Origin: Thalassolituus sp034111725
Lineage (GTDB): Bacteria; Pseudomonadota; Gammaproteobacteria; Pseudomonadales; Oceanobacteraceae
Assembly (NCBI RefSeq): GCF_034111725.1
Contig: NZ_JAWUWR010000085.1
Coordinates: 1 to 16,018 of the forward strand
Direction: 5' to 3'
Length of the DNA: 16,018 bases
Shown: positions 12,766 through 16,018 of the stretch, piece by piece
Layout: each line of letters opens with the position of its first letter
Numbering within the stretch: position 1 is the stretch's first letter
Position numbers and translations under genes: made by a program
Notes under the pieces: model-generated
What the model was told of the DNA's origin: nothing
What the model saw: the letters and a program-made list of their open reading frames with translations, nothing else
Databases searched by the model: none

Positions 12766-13956
12766 TTACGTCGCGGGCGCTTCGTGTATTTCGCGCGAAT
12801 ACTTCGCAGCCATCAGTGCGACGAACGCACAGAAAGCAGATAGGAACATCATTGCCATCATAGGTACTGGTGTGTTGTCGTGTAGTTGTCCCCACAATAA
12901 ACCGAAAGCCGCACCACCGCAAAACTGCATTACACCAACGAGAGCCGTTGCCGAACCGGCAACATCGCGAAAATATTGCAGTACTGTCGCCATTGAGTTC
13001 GCAGAAATTAAACCTAGGGCACCAACGTAAGCCATCATCAGCGGCAAAACGGTCCAAAGCGTAAAGGCATCAGGAAAGTAACGGCTTAACGTGAGTAGAA
13101 TGCAGCTCATCACAACCTGAATAGAAATTCCGGCAGTAATTAGATCAATCGGCTTAAAGTGGTTAAGCAGCAACATATTCACCCGATTAACGAGCATAAT
13201 TACGATCACGTTAGCACCAAACAGCCATGGGAATTGCGCGGCTGTTTGCTCAAAGTAATCGAGGTACAAGTAGGGTGATGCGGTAATAAAGATAAACATG
13301 CCGCTGTAAGCACATGCCAAGGTCAGAATAAAGCGACGAGCGACCTTGTGACGCAGTACTACGCCGTAGCCAACCCAAGGTTTCGCGCGACTACGACGAT
13401 GAGGAGGGTGACTCTCGGGTAATAACCAAACAAGCACAATCATAACGAAAGCGCTGTATACACTCAGCAACATAAAGATGCTGCGCCAGTTGCTAAAACT
13501 AACGATGAGAGATCCAAGCATTGGTGCGAGTAATGGCGCTGTCATCATAATCATCGCAACCATAGAAAGTACTTTGGCGATATCTTTACCTTCGAAGCGA
13601 TCACGTACAATGGCGGTAGAATTGACCGTGGCTAAGCCGCCACCAATCGCTTCAAGCGCGCGTAAAATGAGCAAGCCAGATAGAGACGTTGTCATCGATA
13701 AGGTTAAGCTGGCGATAGCAAAGATAGTTAAGCCTGCAATGATAATAGGCTTTCGACCGTAGCGATCAGACAGTGGTCCGCCAGTAATCTGACCAACCGC
13801 AAAGCCCAATAAGAAGGTGCTCACGGATAATTCAACGTGGTGAATATCACTGTTGAGACTGCTCGCCATCTGCGCCATTGCTGGTAGATACATGTCGATG
13901 GCCAGCGGTGCTATGGCAGATAGCAGTGCCAATAGAAGCGGGAGAGGCAATGTCAT
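12766..13956 (-). CDS. Bcr/CflA-type multidrug efflux MFS transporter
   Basis: A 396-residue inner-membrane protein with about twelve hydrophobic segments, the size of the Bcr/CflA group of drug:proton antiporters. Recognisable marks are PLAIDMYLPAM in segment 1 (residues 17-27) and the MFS motif A, GGPLSDRYGRKPII, in the loop between segments 2 and 3 (60-73). Motif C-like residues follow in segment 5 (MMTAPLLAPMLGSLI, 137-151), and an Arg-rich cytoplasmic loop (HPPHRRSRAKP) joins the two halves. The ribosome site is weak (AAAG). TATAGT near 13995 is the best -10 candidate, without a good -35. The TetR-family gene follows on the same strand after 139 bases. A drug substrate cannot be named from sequence. 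Confidence 0.93.
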   Translation of the reverse strand: MTLPLPLLLALLSAIAPLAIDMYLPAMAQMASSLNSDIHHVELSVSTFLLGFAVGQITGGPLSDRYGRKPIIIAGLTIFAIASLTLSMTTSLSGLLILRALEAIGGGLATVNSTAIVRDRFEGKDIAKVLSMVAMIMMTAPLLAPMLGSLIVSFSNWRSIFMLLSVYSAFVMIVLVWLLPESHPPHRRSRAKPWVGYGVVLRHKVARRFILTLACAYSGMFIFITASPYLYLDYFEQTAAQFPWLFGANVIVIMLVNRVNMLLLNHFKPIDLITAGISIQVVMSCILLTLSRYFPDAFTLWTVLPLMMAYVGALGLISANSMATVLQYFRDVAGSATALVGVMQFCGGAAFGLLWGQLHDNTPVPMMAMMFLSAFCAFVALMAAKYSREIHEAPAT

Positions 13957-14072
13957 AAAAATCTTTTACGAGGAGGGAAAAGTACCAGCATTCTACTATA
14001 GCTTTAAAATGAAATAGATAAGTGATTTGGTAACTTATTGTTCATTATCTAGCAACAAAATGTAGATTCCAT

Positions 14073-14110
14073 AAAAAAGCGCCTCTAAAATGGATTTAGA
14101 AGGCGCTTTT
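14073..14110. terminator. Rho-independent terminator after ychF
   Basis: AAAAGCGCCTCTAAA (14075-14089) pairs with TTTAGAAGGCGCTTTT (14095-14110) with one bulged base and a short ATGGA loop. On the minus strand it is followed by six T residues, so it ends the ychF message 28 bases past the stop. The + strand side also ends in four T residues, so weak activity in both directions is possible. Confidence 0.88.
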
Positions 14111-14137
14111 GAAAAGGCGTTTTAGCTTCGACGCGTC

Positions 14138-15229
14138 TTAAACATTAAAACGGAAGTGCACAACATCGCCATCTTTAACGATGTACTCTTTACCTTCCAA
14201 GCGCCACTTACCGGCTTCTTTGGCGCCAGACTCGCCGCGATATTGAATAAAATCACCGTAGCCGATGACTTCCGCGCGAATAAATCCACGCTCAAAATCG
14301 GTATGAATTGCCGCCGCAGCACGGGGAGCGGTATCGCCAACCTTGATGGTCCAAGCACGAACTTCTTTTACACCCGCAGTAAAGTAGGTTTGTAAGCCAA
14401 GAAGCTCATAGCCGGAGCGAATAACGCGATCAAGGCCCGGCTCATCCATGCCCATTTCGGCAAGGAATTCCATTTTGTCTTCGTCATCAAGCTCAGACAC
14501 TTCTGCCTCGATTTTATTGCACACCGCAACAACCGAAGCCCCTTCAGATGCGGCGATGGCGGTTACTGTGTCGAGATGAGGATTGTTTTCAAAACCATCT
14601 TCTGCAACGTTGGCGATGTACATGGTTGGCTTGATCGTTAGTAAATGGAAAGTGCGCACGGCGCGCTTTTCATCATCAGAAAGTTCGATCATGCGGGCCG
14701 TTTTACCGGCTTCGAAATGAGGAATCAAACGCTCAAGTAAGTTCTTTTGCGCAACGGCATCTTTATCGCCGCCTTTCGCGATACGAGCAATGCGCTGTAG
14801 CTGTTTTTCACAAGAATCTAAGTCAGCCAAGATTAGTTCGGTATTGATGATGTCGATATCGTCAGCTGGATTTACTTTGTTGGCGACGTGAATAACGTTT
14901 TCGTCTTCAAAGCAACGTACTACGTGTGCGATGGCATCGGTTTCACGGATGTTAGCCAAAAATTGGTTACCCAAGCCTTCGCCTTTAGACGCACCAGCAA
15001 CAAGACCGGCAATATCCACGAACTCCATTGTGGTTGGCACAACGCGTTCTGGTTTCACGATCTCAGCCAACTCTTCCAAACGTTTGTCTGGCATGGCCAC
15101 GATGCCTGAGTTTGGTTCAATGGTGCAGAACGGAAAGTTCTCGGCAGCGATACCAGATTTGGTTAGCGCATTGAACAAGGTAGATTTGCCGACGTTGGGT
15201 AAGCCAACGATGCCGCATTTGAAGCCCAT
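14138..15229 (-). CDS. ychF: Redox-responsive ATPase YchF (Obg-like)
   Basis: YchF is a universally conserved Obg-family P-loop protein that prefers ATP over GTP, binds ribosomes, and has been tied to oxidative-stress responses. The 363-residue protein is the normal length and close to the E. coli sequence throughout. G1 is GLPNVGKST at residues 9-17; G3 is DIAGLVAGAS near 71; the position of the GTP-specific NKxD motif reads CNKIEAE, consistent with relaxed base choice. A coiled insertion follows the G domain core, and the C-terminal TGS domain occupies about 278-361 (TYFTAGVKEVRAWTI; GKEYIVKDGDVVHFRFNV). The ATG has GGAT about 7 bases upstream. It lies 80 bases after pth in the conserved rplY-pth-ychF order and is followed by a clear terminator. 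Confidence 0.97.
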   Translation of the reverse strand: MGFKCGIVGLPNVGKSTLFNALTKSGIAAENFPFCTIEPNSGIVAMPDKRLEELAEIVKPERVVPTTMEFVDIAGLVAGASKGEGLGNQFLANIRETDAIAHVVRCFEDENVIHVANKVNPADDIDIINTELILADLDSCEKQLQRIARIAKGGDKDAVAQKNLLERLIPHFEAGKTARMIELSDDEKRAVRTFHLLTIKPTMYIANVAEDGFENNPHLDTVTAIAASEGASVVAVCNKIEAEVSELDDEDKMEFLAEMGMDEPGLDRVIRSGYELLGLQTYFTAGVKEVRAWTIKVGDTAPRAAAAIHTDFERGFIRAEVIGYGDFIQYRGESGAKEAGKWRLEGKEYIVKDGDVVHFRFNV

Positions 15230-15309
15230 AAAGGTATCCTGTCAGATTCGTATAAATTTTGCTGGGTATTCTACCCATTCACGCCCGCCAACACTATCGC
15301 AGTGCGGCT

Positions 15310-15897
15310 TTAACCCTTGAAAGAGTGCAGTCTATTCATGGCTTTTGGTAAATCACCGCCGATGGCATCTGGAATAACACACAATGCTTCGTCGATAGCG
15401 GCATCAATTGCCTGCTGCTCTGCTTTACTGGCTCTGCCCAAAACATGCCCAGTTACTTTGGTTTTATCGCCCGGATGGCCAATTCCTACACGTAAACGAT
15501 GAAAATCTTTGTTATTTCCTAGCTTAGTAATGATATCACGCAAGCCATTTTGCCCGCCGTGGCCGCCGCCCTTTTTAAAGCGAGCAACGCCGGGATCTAG
15601 ATCCAGCTCATCATGAACGACCAATATTTGTTCTGGTGCTAAACGGTAAAAAGAGGCGAGTGCTTGCACTGCGTTACCGCTGAGATTCATAAAGGTAGCC
15701 GGAATGAGTAACCAGCAGGTATGGCCGCCGATCGTGCCTTTGCCAACGTGGCCATGAAATTTTTTATCAGGAGAAAGGCTAATATTGTTCGCACGCGCGA
15801 GGCGTTCGACTAGCCAAGAGCCAGCATTGTGGCGGGTTTGTTCGTACTCGGCCCCAGGATTCCCTAGGCCAACAATCAATTGAATAGCTGCCGTCAT
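15310..15897 (-). CDS. pth: Peptidyl-tRNA hydrolase
   Basis: Pth frees tRNAs from peptidyl-tRNA that drops off stalled ribosomes and is essential in most bacteria. I chose the ATG at 15897, giving 195 residues (MTAAIQLIVGLGNPGAEYE), the family's usual size. An upstream ATG at 15966 would add 23 residues, but that stretch would encode the rplY terminator hairpin and has no family match. The active-site set is visible: Asn13 in the GLGNPG loop, catalytic His23 in TRHNAG, Asn71 in PATFMNLSG, Asp96 in VVHDELDLDPG, and the GGGHGGQNGLRDI loop. It sits between rplY and ychF as in Pseudomonas and relatives. Because a terminator separates it from rplY, it must rely on readthrough or on its own promoter in about 35 bases. 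Confidence 0.96.
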   Translation of the reverse strand: MTAAIQLIVGLGNPGAEYEQTRHNAGSWLVERLARANNISLSPDKKFHGHVGKGTIGGHTCWLLIPATFMNLSGNAVQALASFYRLAPEQILVVHDELDLDPGVARFKKGGGHGGQNGLRDIITKLGNNKDFHRLRVGIGHPGDKTKVTGHVLGRASKAEQQAIDAAIDEALCVIPDAIGGDLPKAMNRLHSFKG

Positions 15898-15934
15898 AAT
15901 GGATTGCCTGCCGGAGTTATGCTTTTCGGGACAA

Positions 15935-15960
15935 TAAAAAAGCGGGGCAAGCCCCGCTTC
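15935..15960 (-). terminator. Rho-independent terminator between rplY and pth
   Basis: AAGCGGGGC (15940-15948) and GCCCCGCTT (15951-15959) form a 9-bp GC-rich stem. On the minus strand it is followed by a run of T residues (the A run at 15935-15941). It ends the rplY message 18 bases past the stop and lies about 40 bases before the pth ATG. Confidence 0.88.
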
Positions 15961-15977
15961 TTTCAAACGCTGTCGAA

Positions 15978-16018
15978 TTACTCGGCTGCGTCGTCTGCGT
16001 CTGCTGCTGCGCCTTTAG
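15978..16018 (-). CDS. rplY: C-terminal end of ribosomal protein L25 (rplY), partial
   Basis: Only the last 12 residues and the TAA (15978-15980) are inside the window: KGAAADADDAAE. The Ala/Asp/Glu-rich tail is typical of the long, Ctc-type L25 proteins, which bind 5S rRNA. Identity is inferred mainly from this acidic alanine-rich end together with the conserved rplY-pth-ychF gene order and the terminator that follows. The start lies beyond position 16018. Confidence 0.65.
   Translation of the reverse strand, partial: KGAAADADDAAE

Noticed and set aside
12749..12766. ATTAAT repeats after the efflux-pump gene as a terminator
   Set aside because: The stem would be six A-T pairs with no G-C content and no T run directly following, too weak to call.
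15898..15966. 23-residue N-terminal extension of Pth
   Set aside because: It would translate through the rplY terminator hairpin, has no match to the family N-terminus, and the shorter form begins exactly where Pth proteins normally begin.
1..16018. Mobile elements, CRISPR arrays, toxin-antitoxin pairs or phage defence genes
   Set aside because: I looked for transposase or integrase motifs, regularly spaced repeats and paired small genes, and found none. The 57-residue ORF beside TetR lacks toxin or antitoxin features.

Overview
The window looks like a core chromosomal segment of a gammaproteobacterium, most like marine Oceanospirillales or Pseudomonas relatives. This rests on gene order and protein families (secA-argJ-mutT; miaB-phoH-ybeY-corC-lnt; rplY-pth-ychF; a DUF1820 gene beside miaB), not on a database search. 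Base composition is moderate. I see no transposases, phage genes, CRISPR arrays, tRNAs or rRNAs.

Left block (1-3023). The 3' end of secA is followed by argJ and a MutT-like Nudix gene, all on the + strand; argJ and the Nudix gene overlap by one base. They meet a convergent minus-strand DUF6164 membrane-protein gene. The 3024-3287 gap is the most unusual part of the window. A strong minus-strand terminator, a + strand extended -10 promoter, and a second hairpin plus T-tract suggest one or two short non-coding transcripts or an attenuator. Next comes a FadR/GntR-like regulator on the + strand.

Central operon (4077-9405, minus strand). The order of transcription is miaB, phoH (ybeZ), ybeY, corC (ybeX), lnt. 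The last four genes are tightly packed: 4-base overlaps at phoH/ybeY and ybeY/corC, and 3 bases between corC and lnt. The block joins tRNA modification (MiaB), rRNA processing and ribosome quality control (YbeY with PhoH), and envelope functions (CorC, Lnt). The lnt stop overlaps the convergent regulator gene by 6 bases with no terminator between them.

Accessory-looking stretch (9588-13956). A DUF1820 gene (+) is followed by a predicted outer-membrane lipoprotein (-) and an unrecognised acidic 200-residue protein (+) with a good promoter and Shine-Dalgarno. A perfect bidirectional terminator comes next. Beyond it lie a 57-residue small ORF, a TetR-family regulator and a Bcr/CflA-type MFS efflux pump, all on the minus strand. 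The TetR gene has a perfect 16-bp palindrome placed over its own predicted promoter.

Right block (14138-16018, minus strand). This is the classic rplY-pth-ychF cluster, with only the last codons of rplY inside the window. A terminator sits between rplY and pth and another follows ychF.

Most of the window is ordinary housekeeping sequence. I do not see a new multi-gene system. The items worth follow-up are the 3071-3247 RNA-like structures, the 57-residue ORF, the acidic orphan protein and the TetR operator.
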